Positions 19,869 to 28,906 are shown, numbered from the stretch's first letter. The stretch is 64,000 nucleotides of DNA from Serratia inhibens (GCF_003591175.1 NZ_QYYG01000004.1:242200-306199); one strand, 5' to 3'. A program made the numbers and translations. Notes: generated from the sequence alone by a model not told the origin.

Positions 19869-21236
19869 ATGAGCAGCACTACCGATACCATCGTAGCCCA
19901 AGCCACTCCGCCGGGACGCGGCGGCGTCGGCATTCTGCGTATTTCCGGCCGTGGCGCAAAAGACGCCGCACAGGCCCTGCTTGGCAAATTGCCGAAGCCA
20001 CGATACGCCGATTATCTGCCGTTCCGCGACGCCGAAGGCGCCACTCTGGATCAGGGTATCGCTCTGTGGTTCCCCGGCCCAAACTCGTTTACCGGTGAAG
20101 ACGTGCTGGAACTGCAAGGCCACGGTGGGCCGGTCATCCTCGATCTGCTGCTGAAACGGGTACTGGCACTGCCCGGCGTGCGTATCGCGCGGCCCGGCGA
20201 GTTTTCTGAACGCGCCTTTCTCAACGACAAGCTGGATTTGGCGCAGGCCGAGGCAATTGCCGACCTGATCGACGCCAGTTCCGAACAGGCAGCGCGTTCC
20301 GCAATGAACTCATTGCAGGGGGCGTTTTCCACCCGCATCCACCAGCTTGTGGAAGCACTTACTCACCTGCGAATCTACGTGGAAGCCGCGATCGACTTTC
20401 CCGATGAAGAAATCGACTTCCTGTCTGACGGTAAAATCGAAGCGCAGCTCAACGGCGTGATGGCCGATCTGGACAACGTACGTGCCGAGGCACGCCAGGG
20501 CAGCCTGCTGCGCGAAGGGATGAAAGTCGTGATCGCCGGGCGGCCAAATGCCGGTAAATCAAGCCTGCTCAATGCGTTAGCCGGCCGCGATGCGGCGATC
20601 GTCACCGACATTGCCGGCACTACCCGCGACGTGCTGCGCGAGCATATTCACATCGACGGCATGCCGCTGCACATCATCGACACCGCCGGCCTGCGTGAAG
20701 CCAGCGACGAAGTAGAGCGCATCGGCATCGAACGTGCGTGGAACGAGATTGAACAGGCAGACCGCGTGCTGTTTATGGTTGACGGCACCACCACCGCCGC
20801 GACCGAACCGGCAGAGATTTGGCCAGAGTTTATGGCACGGCTGCCACACAGCCTGCCGATCACCGTGGTGCGCAACAAAGCCGATATCACCGGTGAAACG
20901 CTGGGCATGACCGAAGTGAATGGTCACTCACTTATTCGCCTTTCGGCACGCACCGGCGAAGGCATCGACCTGCTGCGTGATCATTTAAAACAGAGCATGG
21001 GTTTCACCAGCAATATGGAAGGCGGCTTCCTGGCGCGCCGTCGCCACCTGCAAGCACTTGAACAAGCGGCCCTGCATCTGGTCGAGGGCAAAGAGCAGTT
21101 AGTGAGCGCTTACGCGGGGGAACTGCTGGCCGAAGAATTGCGCCTGGCGCAACAAGCGCTGAGTGAAATCACCGGCGAGTTCACCTCAGATGACCTGCTG
21201 GGACGCATTTTCTCCAGTTTCTGCATCGGAAAATAA
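19869..21236 (+). CDS. mnmE: tRNA-modifying GTPase MnmE (TrmE)
   Basis: A 455-residue GTPase (454 in E. coli). The start at 19869 ([19 protein letters not shown]) is chosen over a longer frame opening at 19734, which runs back into yidC. The N-terminal tetrahydrofolate-binding domain is followed by helices and an inserted G domain: G1 GRPNAGKSS (224-232), G2 TTRD (251-254), G3 DTAG (271-274), NKAD. The C-terminal FCIGK supplies the catalytic Cys452. With MnmG it makes the 5-aminomethyl(carboxymethyl) wobble uridine in tRNAs. Confidence 0.97.
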   Translation: MSSTTDTIVAQATPPGRGGVGILRISGRGAKDAAQALLGKLPKPRYADYLPFRDAEGATLDQGIALWFPGPNSFTGEDVLELQGHGGPVILDLLLKRVLALPGVRIARPGEFSERAFLNDKLDLAQAEAIADLIDASSEQAARSAMNSLQGAFSTRIHQLVEALTHLRIYVEAAIDFPDEEIDFLSDGKIEAQLNGVMADLDNVRAEARQGSLLREGMKVVIAGRPNAGKSSLLNALAGRDAAIVTDIAGTTRDVLREHIHIDGMPLHIIDTAGLREASDEVERIGIERAWNEIEQADRVLFMVDGTTTAATEPAEIWPEFMARLPHSLPITVVRNKADITGETLGMTEVNGHSLIRLSARTGEGIDLLRDHLKQSMGFTSNMEGGFLARRRHLQALEQAALHLVEGKEQLVSAYAGELLAEELRLAQQALSEITGEFTSDDLLGRIFSSFCIGK

Positions 21237-21242
21237 CCGGCA

Positions 21243-21266
21243 GCGGGTGCTGGAAACGGCACCCGC
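21243..21266 (+). terminator. Possible terminator of mnmE
   Basis: A perfect 8-bp stem (GCGGGTGC with GCACCCGC, 8-nt loop) begins 7 bases after the mnmE stop. There is no clear T run. Confidence 0.45.
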
Positions 21267-21476
21267 ATCCTCAATCATTTGCTCGAAAAACCGCATTTTG
21301 ATCTGACGCCTAATGCCTCGCTGATACCATGGTGGAGTGACGCGACACCGGACAATGTCATTCAAAAAACAGATAAATAGGATAAACCTCATACTGTTTT
21401 TTAATGATAAATCCGCGACTTATGCTTAATCTAACACTCCTGCGTTATCAGAGCGCTCTCTGTCATGGAGTGAACA

Positions 21477-22202
21477 ATGGCATGTCATTTTGCCCGATGG
21501 ACCCCCGCTAGCGCCGCCCTGGATACCCACAGATTATCCGTCGAGGTGTTGACCGCGACCGCTGATTTTTCCGTTAAACGCCGCCAGCGTTTCCTTCAGG
21601 GGCGCATCCTGCTCGCCGAGATGATGTTTTATCTTTATGGGCTGCCGACACTGCCACCGATAGCCACCACCCCCACCGGGCGCCCCTGTTTTGCCGACAA
21701 CCATCTGCCTGACTTCAGTCTGGCCTATGCCAGCGATACGGTAGGCGTCCTGCTCAGCAATGAAGGCAAGGTAGGGCTGGATATAGAGGTCATGCGCGCG
21801 CGCGGCGGCCAGCAAAAAAAACTGCAACACCAATATCAATCACCGACAGAGACCGCCTGGATCAGCGCACAATACGATCGGCTGGAAGCGGAAACCCAGC
21901 TGTGGAGCATCCGTCAGAGCGTGTTGAAGCTTTCCGGTCTGGGAAACAGCGGGCAATCAACGCTGCTGCTGCACCCCTTTTCCGGCCATCTTCGCTCCAG
22001 CGCCACGCCTCAGGTTCAGGTGATGAGCGATGCCGACGAGTATCTGAGCTGGGCCTGCGCGCATGAACCCTATCTTGAACAGTTGGTGTGCTGGCGGTAC
22101 GAAGAGCACAAAGGTCTGCAGAAGTACGGCGAGATTTCATCACGCGCCCCCGCCATCTCCACCCGCTTTGTAAAGCTGACCAGCCTGGCTCATCACCGCT
22201 GA
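21477..22202 (+). CDS. yieE: YieE, phosphopantetheinyl-transferase-like protein
   Basis: A 241-residue protein of the 4'-phosphopantetheinyl transferase superfamily, Sfp/AcpS-type double fold. GLDIEVMRARG corresponds to the metal-binding G-x-D-x-E motif. The second active-site motif, normally W-x-x-K-E-x-h-x-K, reads WSIRQSVLKLSG: Arg and Gln replace the Lys and the metal-binding Glu. The same replacement seems present in E. coli YieE (LRRSVLKL, from memory), so it is a property of the family. Activity is therefore doubtful. It is next to chrR, as in E. coli. Confidence 0.82.
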   Translation: MACHFARWTPASAALDTHRLSVEVLTATADFSVKRRQRFLQGRILLAEMMFYLYGLPTLPPIATTPTGRPCFADNHLPDFSLAYASDTVGVLLSNEGKVGLDIEVMRARGGQQKKLQHQYQSPTETAWISAQYDRLEAETQLWSIRQSVLKLSGLGNSGQSTLLLHPFSGHLRSSATPQVQVMSDADEYLSWACAHEPYLEQLVCWRYEEHKGLQKYGEISSRAPAISTRFVKLTSLAHHR

Positions 22203-22377
22203 CATCGGCAGTTTATGGTGAAAAAGATAAGATAAAACTATCTTTAACCTATTAATTTCTTAATAAAACTATAAATACAGGCAAATATGCAGGAATTGGC
22301 TATTCTCACCGCCATGTTTGCCCTACTATCGGCAGGTGTTCTAAGCTGAATCTGTTCATTCGAAAGGGAGAGTCATC

Positions 22378-22944
22378 ATGTCAGACCAAGCCTTAAAAAT
22401 AGTCACCCTGCTCGGCAGCCTGCGCAAAGGTTCTTACAATGCCATGGTGGCCCGGGCGCTGCCCGACCTCGCCCCCCAGGGTGTGATCATCGAAGCGCTT
22501 CCCTCTATCCGTGATATCCCGCTGTATGATGCCGATGTGCAACAAGATGAAGGCTTCCCCGCCACGGTTGAAGCTATCGCCACGCAAATCCGTCAGGCTG
22601 ACGGCGTGATCATTGTGACCCCGGAGTATAATTACTCGGTGCCGGGCGGGTTGAAAAATGCCATTGACTGGCTATCCCGCTTGCCGAACCAGCCGCTGGC
22701 CGGTAAACCGGTAGCGATTCAGACCAGTTCGATGGGGCCGATCGGCGGCGCGCGTTGCCAATATCATCTGCGTCAAATTCTGGTGTTCCTCGACGCCATG
22801 GTGATGAACAAGCCGGAGTTTATGGGTGGGGTCATCCAGAACAAAGTGGATGCACAGGCCGGGCAATTGATCGAACAAGGCACGCTGGATTTCCTGACCG
22901 GCCAGCTGTCCGCATTCAGCGACTATATCCGCCGCCTGAAGTAA
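22378..22944 (+). CDS. chrR: NAD(P)H-dependent FMN/quinone reductase ChrR (YieF)
   Basis: A 188-residue flavodoxin-like reductase, same length as E. coli ChrR. LLGSLRKGSYN is the FMN phosphate loop (about 10-20) and TPEYNYSVPGGLKNAIDWLSR (about 81-100) is the flavin-contact motif. It reduces quinones and, in E. coli, chromate, by two-electron steps that limit oxidative stress. The ATG has AGGGAG at Shine-Dalgarno distance. It is transcribed after yieE from its own 175-bp upstream region. Confidence 0.94.
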   Translation: MSDQALKIVTLLGSLRKGSYNAMVARALPDLAPQGVIIEALPSIRDIPLYDADVQQDEGFPATVEAIATQIRQADGVIIVTPEYNYSVPGGLKNAIDWLSRLPNQPLAGKPVAIQTSSMGPIGGARCQYHLRQILVFLDAMVMNKPEFMGGVIQNKVDAQAGQLIEQGTLDFLTGQLSAFSDYIRRLK

Positions 22945-23041
22945 ATTCTATTTTTTGACGCCTTCGGTCGCGAAGAGATTGAAGGCGCTGTTCCAGTAAG
23001 AGAACGCTCTCTAATCCATTAAAAAATAAAGTTATGCAATT

Positions 23042-24091
23042 ATGTATTTTTTTATTTTAGCCTTATTACTGGCTTTGTTTACCAGACCTTTGCTCGCCGC
23101 AGAAATGCGTTATCCCGCAGGGGAAGAGCCGATCGAGCTGCCTGCGCATAGCCCGCTGAACACCCAGTTGCCGCGTACCGCCCAAAGTCACGAAGACAAG
23201 AAAATCGAGGCCATGTCGCTTTATTTGACGCTGATGCGCGAAGACGAACGCAACGTATGGGCCCCCTATCAGTTAGCGGCCTCTTCGGCTGAAAAGGGCC
23301 AGACAGAGCTGGCTGAACGCTATCTGCAACTGAGCGCCAATCGTGGGCTGTGGTATTACTACACGTTGCTCGAAGACGACGCCTTTAACAGCATCCAGCA
23401 CCGCGCCACCTATCGGTCGATCCTCGCCGCCACCAAGGCTCGCTACCTCCAGCACGCCCATTTATTCGAAGGCAAAGCCAGCTACGCCATACCGAAGGGC
23501 GCTCCTCCGTCAGGAGGATGGCCAACGGTGGTGTTCCTGCACGGCTATGGCAAAGGCGCCAATATCAGCCCGGAAGAACGTTTGCTGTTCAGTGAAATGG
23601 GCGTCGCCTATATCGAGATCAACGGCACCCAGATGCTGTCGGAAAACAGCTTCCGCTGGTCGAATTACAGCGAGGAAAGCACCCAGAGCGCCATTCAACA
23701 GGCCCTGCGGCCGCAGGAAGAATTAAAGCTTAATCCGCAAAAGATCTACCTCACGGCCCGTGGACAAGGGGCTTTGCATGCCGCCAATCTACTGAGCAGA
23801 TATCCGCAGTTTTATGCCGGCGCAATGCTGATCGCCCCCAATGGCGGGATCAAACCGGCGCAGCAATCGCTGGCGGCGCGCAAAAAGGTGGTGGTGGCGT
23901 ACTACGATCGGCAAAACTTCAGCGATCAAGCGCTGGCGCTGCACTTCGCCAATCTTTTCAGCGAGAACAATCAGGTGGAGACGCTGCATTTTCCCCAGGG
24001 GGAGAACGCGGAAGGCGGCTGGCAGGCGCGTTTCAAACGGCCGTTACAGTGGGTATTGAATCAGGCGCCGGACGCGACGCCTGGGGCATAG
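23042..24091 (+). CDS. Exported alpha/beta-hydrolase-like protein lacking the nucleophile serine
   Basis: A 349-residue protein with a Sec signal peptide (1-20, cleavage near LLAAE). After a helical, possibly TPR-like segment (about 60-135), an alpha/beta-hydrolase domain begins with VVFLHGYGKG (oxyanion-hole HG motif). The position of the nucleophile elbow reads TARGQGALHAANLL, where esterases of the dienelactone/carboxylesterase type have G-x-S-x-G, so the serine appears replaced by glycine. The C-terminal part is weakly conserved and I see no obvious catalytic His. I do not recognise a named homologue. It lies between chrR and adeP, where E. coli has no such gene. Shine-Dalgarno is weak. 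Confidence 0.7.
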   Translation: MYFFILALLLALFTRPLLAAEMRYPAGEEPIELPAHSPLNTQLPRTAQSHEDKKIEAMSLYLTLMREDERNVWAPYQLAASSAEKGQTELAERYLQLSANRGLWYYYTLLEDDAFNSIQHRATYRSILAATKARYLQHAHLFEGKASYAIPKGAPPSGGWPTVVFLHGYGKGANISPEERLLFSEMGVAYIEINGTQMLSENSFRWSNYSEESTQSAIQQALRPQEELKLNPQKIYLTARGQGALHAANLLSRYPQFYAGAMLIAPNGGIKPAQQSLAARKKVVVAYYDRQNFSDQALALHFANLFSENNQVETLHFPQGENAEGGWQARFKRPLQWVLNQAPDATPGA

Positions 24092-24096
24092 ATAAC

Positions 24097-24118
24097 AGGG
24101 CCGGCAAGCGTCGGCCCT
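24097..24118. terminator. Hairpin between the hydrolase-like gene and convergent adeP
   Basis: A 7-bp stem (24097-24103 with 24112-24118, 8-nt loop) sits in the 34-bp gap between stop codons, serving either strand. T runs are short. Confidence 0.5.
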
Positions 24119-24125
24119 TGTGGTA

Positions 24126-25463
24126 TTAATGACCGTCCACAAAGACAATCTTCAGCACAAACAACAGCGCCACGACAACCACGCAGGGGCTGATTTCACG
24201 CCAGCGGCCGGTACCGAGCTTCATCACGCAGTAAGAAATAAAGCCCAGCGCGATGCCTTCGGTGATCGAGAAACTGAACGGCATCATCACCGCAGTGACA
24301 AACGCCGGCACTGCCTCGGTCAGATCGTCCCATTTCACGCGCGCCAGGCTGGATGTCATCAGCACGCCAACGTAGATCAACGCGCCGGCGGCGGCATAAG
24401 CCGGCACCATGCCCGCCAGCGGCGACAGGAAGATCACCAGCAGGAACAGAATACCGGTCACCACCGCAGTCAGGCCGGTGCGGCCGCCAACGGATACGCC
24501 GGCAGAGCTTTCAATGTACGCAGTGACGGAAGAGGTGCCGACAAACGAACCGGCAACCGAACTGATGCTGTCCACATACAACGCCTGTTTCATACGCGGG
24601 AACTTGCCCTTGTCGTCGGTCAGCCCAGCCTTGTCGGTCACGCCAATCAGGGTGCCGGAAGAGTCGAACAGGTTAACCAGCATAAAGGAGAAGATCACCC
24701 CGGCCAGGCCGATATTCAGCGCTCCGGCCAGATCAACCTGACCCACCACCGAAGTAATACTCGGCGGCATGGAGAACAGGCCACCGTATTTGACATCGCC
24801 CAGCGCCCAGCCGATCAGAGTGGTTACCACGATGGAAACCAGCACCGCCGCATGGAAATTGCGTGAGGACAGCACGGCGATGATAAAGAAGCCCAGCGCG
24901 CCCAACAGCACGTTGTGCGAGGTCAGGTTGCCGATGGTGACCAGAGTGTCCGGATTGGCCACCACGATACCGGCGTTTTTCAGCCCCATCATGCCGATGA
25001 ACAGGCCGATACCGCTGGTGATCCCCACCCGCAGGCTCATCGGAATGTTGGCAATCATCCAGTAACGAACACGGAAAATGGTCAGCAGCAGCAAACCGAC
25101 GGCGCCCCAGAAAATAGCGCCCATGCCGATCTGCCACGAAATGCCCATCGCGCCAACCACCACAAATGCGAAGAACGCATTCAGGCCCATCGCCGGTGCC
25201 AGCGCCACCGGCAGGTTAGCCAGCAGGCCCATAAAAATGCTGCCAAAAGCGGCAATCAGACAGGTCGTTACGAACACCGCCTGCGTATCCATGCCCGCCG
25301 CGCCCAGGATCTGGGGGTTAACGAACACGATATACACCATGGTCAAAAAGGTAGTAATACCGGCAATCGTTTCCGTACGCGCCGTGGTTCCATGCTGCTT
25401 GAGTTTAAACACGCGCCCAAGCAAGCCTTGCTCAACGTCAAGGCCAGATACTGGTTTGCTCAT
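24126..25463 (-). CDS. adeP: Adenine permease AdeP
   Basis: A 445-residue inner-membrane transporter of the NCS2-related AzgA/GHY family, same length as E. coli AdeP (YieG). It imports adenine by proton symport. About 12-14 membrane segments are visible. Characteristic motifs are TTFLTMVYIVFVNPQIL near residue 37, LPVALAPAMGLNAFFAF near 85, and FVGTSSVTAYIESSAGVSVGGRTGLTAVV near 315. It is divergent from yieH. I did not find a convincing PurR operator upstream. Confidence 0.93.
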   Translation of the reverse strand: MSKPVSGLDVEQGLLGRVFKLKQHGTTARTETIAGITTFLTMVYIVFVNPQILGAAGMDTQAVFVTTCLIAAFGSIFMGLLANLPVALAPAMGLNAFFAFVVVGAMGISWQIGMGAIFWGAVGLLLLTIFRVRYWMIANIPMSLRVGITSGIGLFIGMMGLKNAGIVVANPDTLVTIGNLTSHNVLLGALGFFIIAVLSSRNFHAAVLVSIVVTTLIGWALGDVKYGGLFSMPPSITSVVGQVDLAGALNIGLAGVIFSFMLVNLFDSSGTLIGVTDKAGLTDDKGKFPRMKQALYVDSISSVAGSFVGTSSVTAYIESSAGVSVGGRTGLTAVVTGILFLLVIFLSPLAGMVPAYAAAGALIYVGVLMTSSLARVKWDDLTEAVPAFVTAVMMPFSFSITEGIALGFISYCVMKLGTGRWREISPCVVVVALLFVLKIVFVDGH

Positions 25464-25686
25464 TATCAGAATTCCGAAGAGGGGAATGGACAGTCGTTGG
25501 CTATCCTATAACAAAAAGTCTGGCTTTTGACGCGGGTCACAGGTTTTTTTCGCCGTCTTTACGGCCAAAGTAGTCAACAGACTGTATTTATTGATATTCA
25601 TCGGCAAAGTGGATTAAGGAGTCGCAATATTGCCTGATGCGGTTAAAGTGGTTTTATCGCCGCTTAACCGAAGGACGCTTACCCTG

Positions 25687-26352
25687 ATGAATCAGATTGA
25701 CTGCATTTTGTTTGATTGCGACGGCACGCTGGTAGACAGCGAGGTGCTGTGCAGCAAGGCTTATGTGCATATGTTCGCCCACTATGGCCTTGAGCTGTCG
25801 CTGGAAGAGATGTTCAGGAAATACAAAGGAATAAAACTGTACGAGATCATCGAGCAGGTTAATGCGGAACACGGCGTAGCGCTGCCGAAAGAGGAACTGG
25901 AACCCTTATATCGCCGGGAAGTGGCTCGCCTGTTCGACAACGAACTGCAGGAGATCGCCGGTGCACGCGAGCTGCTGGCTCAGGTAGCCGTGCCGATGTG
26001 CACCGTATCCAACGGCCCGGTCAGCAAAATGCAGCACTCGCTCGGCCTGACCGGCATGCTGAACTATTTTGATGACCGATTTTTCAGCGGTTATGACATC
26101 CAGCGTTGGAAACCCGACCCCGCGATCCTGTTCCACGCCGCCGAAAAAATGCAGGTCCCCATTGAACGCTGCATTCTGGTGGATGACTCCGCCGCCGGTG
26201 CCCAGGCCGGGATCGCCGCCGGTATTCCGGTGTTTTACTTCTGTGCCGATCCGCACAACCAGCCTATCGAAAATCCGCTGGTAACGCCGTTTGACGACCT
26301 GGCCCAACTCCCGGCGTTATGGCGTGAACGCGGCTGGCGATTGACCCGTTAA
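25687..26352 (+). CDS. yieH: HAD phosphatase YieH
   Basis: A 221-residue HAD-superfamily phosphatase. The start at 25687 is chosen because it gives exactly the E. coli YieH length and N-terminus (MNQIDCILFDCDGTLVDSE) and has AAGGA upstream; a longer frame from 25630 has no homologous extension. Motif I is DCDGTLVDS, motif II VSNGP, the motif III lysine is in RWKPDPAI, and motif IV is VDDSAAGAQAG. E. coli YieH dephosphorylates 6-phosphogluconate and related compounds in vitro. Confidence 0.93.
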   Translation: MNQIDCILFDCDGTLVDSEVLCSKAYVHMFAHYGLELSLEEMFRKYKGIKLYEIIEQVNAEHGVALPKEELEPLYRREVARLFDNELQEIAGARELLAQVAVPMCTVSNGPVSKMQHSLGLTGMLNYFDDRFFSGYDIQRWKPDPAILFHAAEKMQVPIERCILVDDSAAGAQAGIAAGIPVFYFCADPHNQPIENPLVTPFDDLAQLPALWRERGWRLTR

Positions 26353-26362
26353 TCGGCCCCGA

Positions 26363-27103
26363 TCAACTCGCCGGCAGCGGCGGTTTGTTGCGCCACCAAC
26401 GCCAGGAGCGTTTTATTGCCCTGGCCTGCGGGCTGAGGCGGCGGTTGACCGCATTGGCCAGCAGATCGAGCGCCAGGCAGAACACGAAGTACACCAAGGC
26501 GACGAACAGGAAGACTTCCATCGGGTACACCATGCTGCGATTATTGACCTGGGTTGCCAGAAAGGTCAGTTCGCTGACGCCGACGATATAAGCCAGCGAG
26601 GTGTCCTTGATCAGGGAAATCCACTGGTTGATAAACGACGGCACCATCATGCGCAACGCCTGCGGCAGCACAATCATGCGCAGCGTTTGCCAGCGGGTCA
26701 GCCCCAGCGACAAACCGGCCTGCCATTGGCCGGGGCCAATGGCGACAATGCCTGCTTTCACTGCATGGGCCAGATAGGCCGAGGCGATCAGTGCCAATGC
26801 GCAGACCACGGTGGTGATCTCCGGAATATCCACGCCAAACAGGATCGGCAGCAAGAAATAAGTCCAAAAAATCAGCATGATCACCGGAATAGCGCGGAAA
26901 AAGCCCAGTACCGCAGCCAATAACCCGGCAGCTACACCGCGCGACATCGCCAACGCCACGCCCAGCAGCGTACCGAGGACAGCCGAAGCTATACCGGCCA
27001 TCAGGCTGATCGCCAGCGTCAACGCCGCGCCGCCCAACGGCCCATCCGGCCAGGTGCCCCACAGCAAATACCCCAGATTGTCGTAAATAACGCTGAAATC
27101 CAT
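26363..27103 (-). CDS. Amino acid ABC transporter permease (second gene)
   Basis: A 246-residue HisM/GltK-type permease with five or six membrane segments. The cytoplasmic EAA-type loop is visible as AVKAGIVAIGPGQWQAGLSLGL followed by LPQAL. It begins one base after the stop of the other permease, so the two are translationally coupled and form the hetero-dimeric membrane channel of a polar amino-acid importer. The cluster has no ATPase gene. Its 3' end faces yieH with a 10-bp gap. Confidence 0.9.
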   Translation of the reverse strand: MDFSVIYDNLGYLLWGTWPDGPLGGAALTLAISLMAGIASAVLGTLLGVALAMSRGVAAGLLAAVLGFFRAIPVIMLIFWTYFLLPILFGVDIPEITTVVCALALIASAYLAHAVKAGIVAIGPGQWQAGLSLGLTRWQTLRMIVLPQALRMMVPSFINQWISLIKDTSLAYIVGVSELTFLATQVNNRSMVYPMEVFLFVALVYFVFCLALDLLANAVNRRLSPQARAIKRSWRWWRNKPPLPAS

Positions 27104-27104
27104 G

Positions 27105-27818
27105 TTAGTGCCCTCTCAGGGGTTTACGCTGCTGCCGCCACATGCCCCAGCCTTCCAACAACGCAATGATGGCGATGTACAACACCGTCGCGACGCCGAA
27201 CGCCTGGAAGGTGCGCAGCGTTTCGGTTTCCACCTGACGCGAGGCGTAAGACAGCTCGGCAACGCCGATCGCCATGGTCAGCGAAGAGTTTTTTATCACG
27301 TTCATGTATTGGCCCAGCAGCGGCGGAAAGGCAATTTTCAGCGCCTGCGGCAACACCACGTAGCGCATGGCCTGCCAACCGGTCAGCCCCAGCGCGTTAG
27401 CGGCGTATTTTTGTCCGCCGGCGACGCCGCGAATGCCGGAACGGATCTCTTCGGCGATAAAGGCGGAGGAATACAGCGTCAGGCCAAAGAAGCCGGCGAG
27501 GAATTCGAACGACGGCCAGGCGATTGGCCCAATTTGATGCGAAGCGTTCAGCCATTGCATGGCGGCGGAAGGCAGGATCTGCCCAGCGGCAAAATACCAG
27601 AAGAACAGCTGTACCAGCAGCGGCGTATTGCGAAACAACGAACTGTAACCCACCGCCAGCCAGCGCAGCGGGCGCAGGCTACTGTCGCGCATCGCCGTCA
27701 GTATCAAGCCCAACAGCGTGGCCGCCAGGCTCGCGCAAGCGGAAAGCCACAGCGTCAGCAGGAAGCCATCCCATAACCAGCCCAGATACTGAGGTGCCAG
27801 CAGCCAGTCCAAATTCAT
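27105..27818 (-). CDS. Amino acid ABC transporter permease (first gene)
   Basis: A 237-residue HisQ/GltJ-type permease. The ATG at 27818 (MNLDWLLAPQYLGWLWDG) is preferred to one at 27845 because AAGGA lies just upstream of it. Membrane segments and the EAA-type loop (AEEIRSGIRGVAGGQKYAANALGL) are typical. It partners the following permease gene and the binding protein encoded upstream. Confidence 0.9.
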   Translation of the reverse strand: MNLDWLLAPQYLGWLWDGFLLTLWLSACASLAATLLGLILTAMRDSSLRPLRWLAVGYSSLFRNTPLLVQLFFWYFAAGQILPSAAMQWLNASHQIGPIAWPSFEFLAGFFGLTLYSSAFIAEEIRSGIRGVAGGQKYAANALGLTGWQAMRYVVLPQALKIAFPPLLGQYMNVIKNSSLTMAIGVAELSYASRQVETETLRTFQAFGVATVLYIAIIALLEGWGMWRQQRKPLRGH

Positions 27819-27897
27819 GTTCAATCCTTGTTTTGCCAAATGCATCAGGGGCGCAGCAAGCTGCGCCCCTCCGTTCAGATCTCGGCACTCCAGATCG

Positions 27898-28737
27898 TCA
27901 GGCTTTTGGCTGTTGATCCAAAGGCGCTATCTTGAAATCGCCGCGCGGCTGGGCGGTTTTGGTTTCCGGACCGAACCAGCGGTCGTAGATCTTAACCGCT
28001 TCGCCGTCTTTTTCCAGCTTGATCAGCGTGTCGTTAATGCTGGCCGTCAGACGATCTTCCCCTTTTGGAATACCGACGCCCTGGTACTCTTTGGTGATGC
28101 TGAACGGTGAGATCTCAAAATCGGCTTTCTGCGCCGCCGGCAGGTTGCCGAGCAGGCCAACCAGCTTGGCGTCATCCTGAGTGATCGCCTGTACGTTACC
28201 GTTACGCAACGCCACAAAGGCCAGCGGGGTATCGTCGTAAGAGATCACTTTTGCGGTTGGGTAATGTTCACGCAGGGTGATTTCCTGCACCGTCCCTTTA
28301 TCCGCACCTATGCGCAGCTTTTTAATGTCTTCCGGGGTTTTCAGTACGCCTTTACGGGCAATAAATTTCTGGCCGGTGGCGAAATAAGGCACGCTGAAGT
28401 TCACTTCCTTGGCGCGCTCGTCGGTAATGGTGAAGTTGGCGGCGATCAAATCGACCTTCCTGGATACCAGCAAAGGAATGCGGTTAGCCGGATTGGTGGC
28501 GCGCAGCTCAACCTTCACGCCCAGAGCCTTGCCGATCGCGTCTGCAACATCAACGTCATAGCCGACCAACTTTTTGCTTTGCGGATCGATATAGCCGAAC
28601 GGCGGGTTGCTGTCGAACACCGCGATACGCACTACGCCGGCTTTTTTGATGTCGTCGAGTTTGTCCGCATGTGCGGCGCCGGTGGCGAGGCTAGTCAGGC
28701 TGGCTAACAAAGTTAAGGCCAAAGCGCGATGTTTCAT
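27898..28737 (-). CDS. Amino acid ABC transporter substrate-binding protein (family 3)
   Basis: A 279-residue periplasmic binding protein of the PEB1/GlnH cluster. Residues 1-24 are a Sec signal peptide ending AAHA. The domain opens with GVVRIAVFDSNPPFGYID and carries VGYDVDVADAIGKALG and the family-3 stretch DLIAANFTITDERAKEVNFS. The ligand is probably an acidic or polar amino acid (aspartate/glutamate-like by cluster), but this is inference. AGGAG precedes the ATG. The leader has an AT-rich stretch with TATATTAT elements that probably contains the promoter. Confidence 0.9.
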   Translation of the reverse strand: MKHRALALTLLASLTSLATGAAHADKLDDIKKAGVVRIAVFDSNPPFGYIDPQSKKLVGYDVDVADAIGKALGVKVELRATNPANRIPLLVSRKVDLIAANFTITDERAKEVNFSVPYFATGQKFIARKGVLKTPEDIKKLRIGADKGTVQEITLREHYPTAKVISYDDTPLAFVALRNGNVQAITQDDAKLVGLLGNLPAAQKADFEISPFSITKEYQGVGIPKGEDRLTASINDTLIKLEKDGEAVKIYDRWFGPETKTAQPRGDFKIAPLDQQPKA

Positions 28738-28860
28738 GAAAAGCTCCTAAGTGGGTGATGTCCTGCTGGCTGATAAGCTAGCAAGAGCCGCTTAGGTCAG
28801 GAAATAATATAAAAAGCTATATTTATAACCTTTTTAACTTTAAGGACTTTAAATGGCATA

Positions 28861-28882
28861 AAGGCGCAGTTTTCTGCGCCTT
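28861..28882 (-). terminator. Terminator of the pst-phoU operon
   Basis: AAGGCGCAG and CTGCGCCTT form a perfect 9-bp stem with a TTTT loop, 25 bases after the phoU stop; on the minus strand it is followed by TATGCC, so the U tract is short (CUUUAU). Confidence 0.65.
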
Positions 28883-28906
28883 CCGGGGAGTAACTAGCGG
28901 GGAAAA

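Noticed and set aside
22945..23041. A CGCCTTC/GAAGGCG inverted repeat after chrR as a terminator
   Set aside because: The T run precedes the stem and an alternative inner stem competes; it does not have terminator form.
25464..25686. A PurR operator or purine riboswitch before adeP
   Set aside because: I looked for the ACGCAAACGTTTGCGT-type palindrome and for conserved purine-aptamer loops and found neither.
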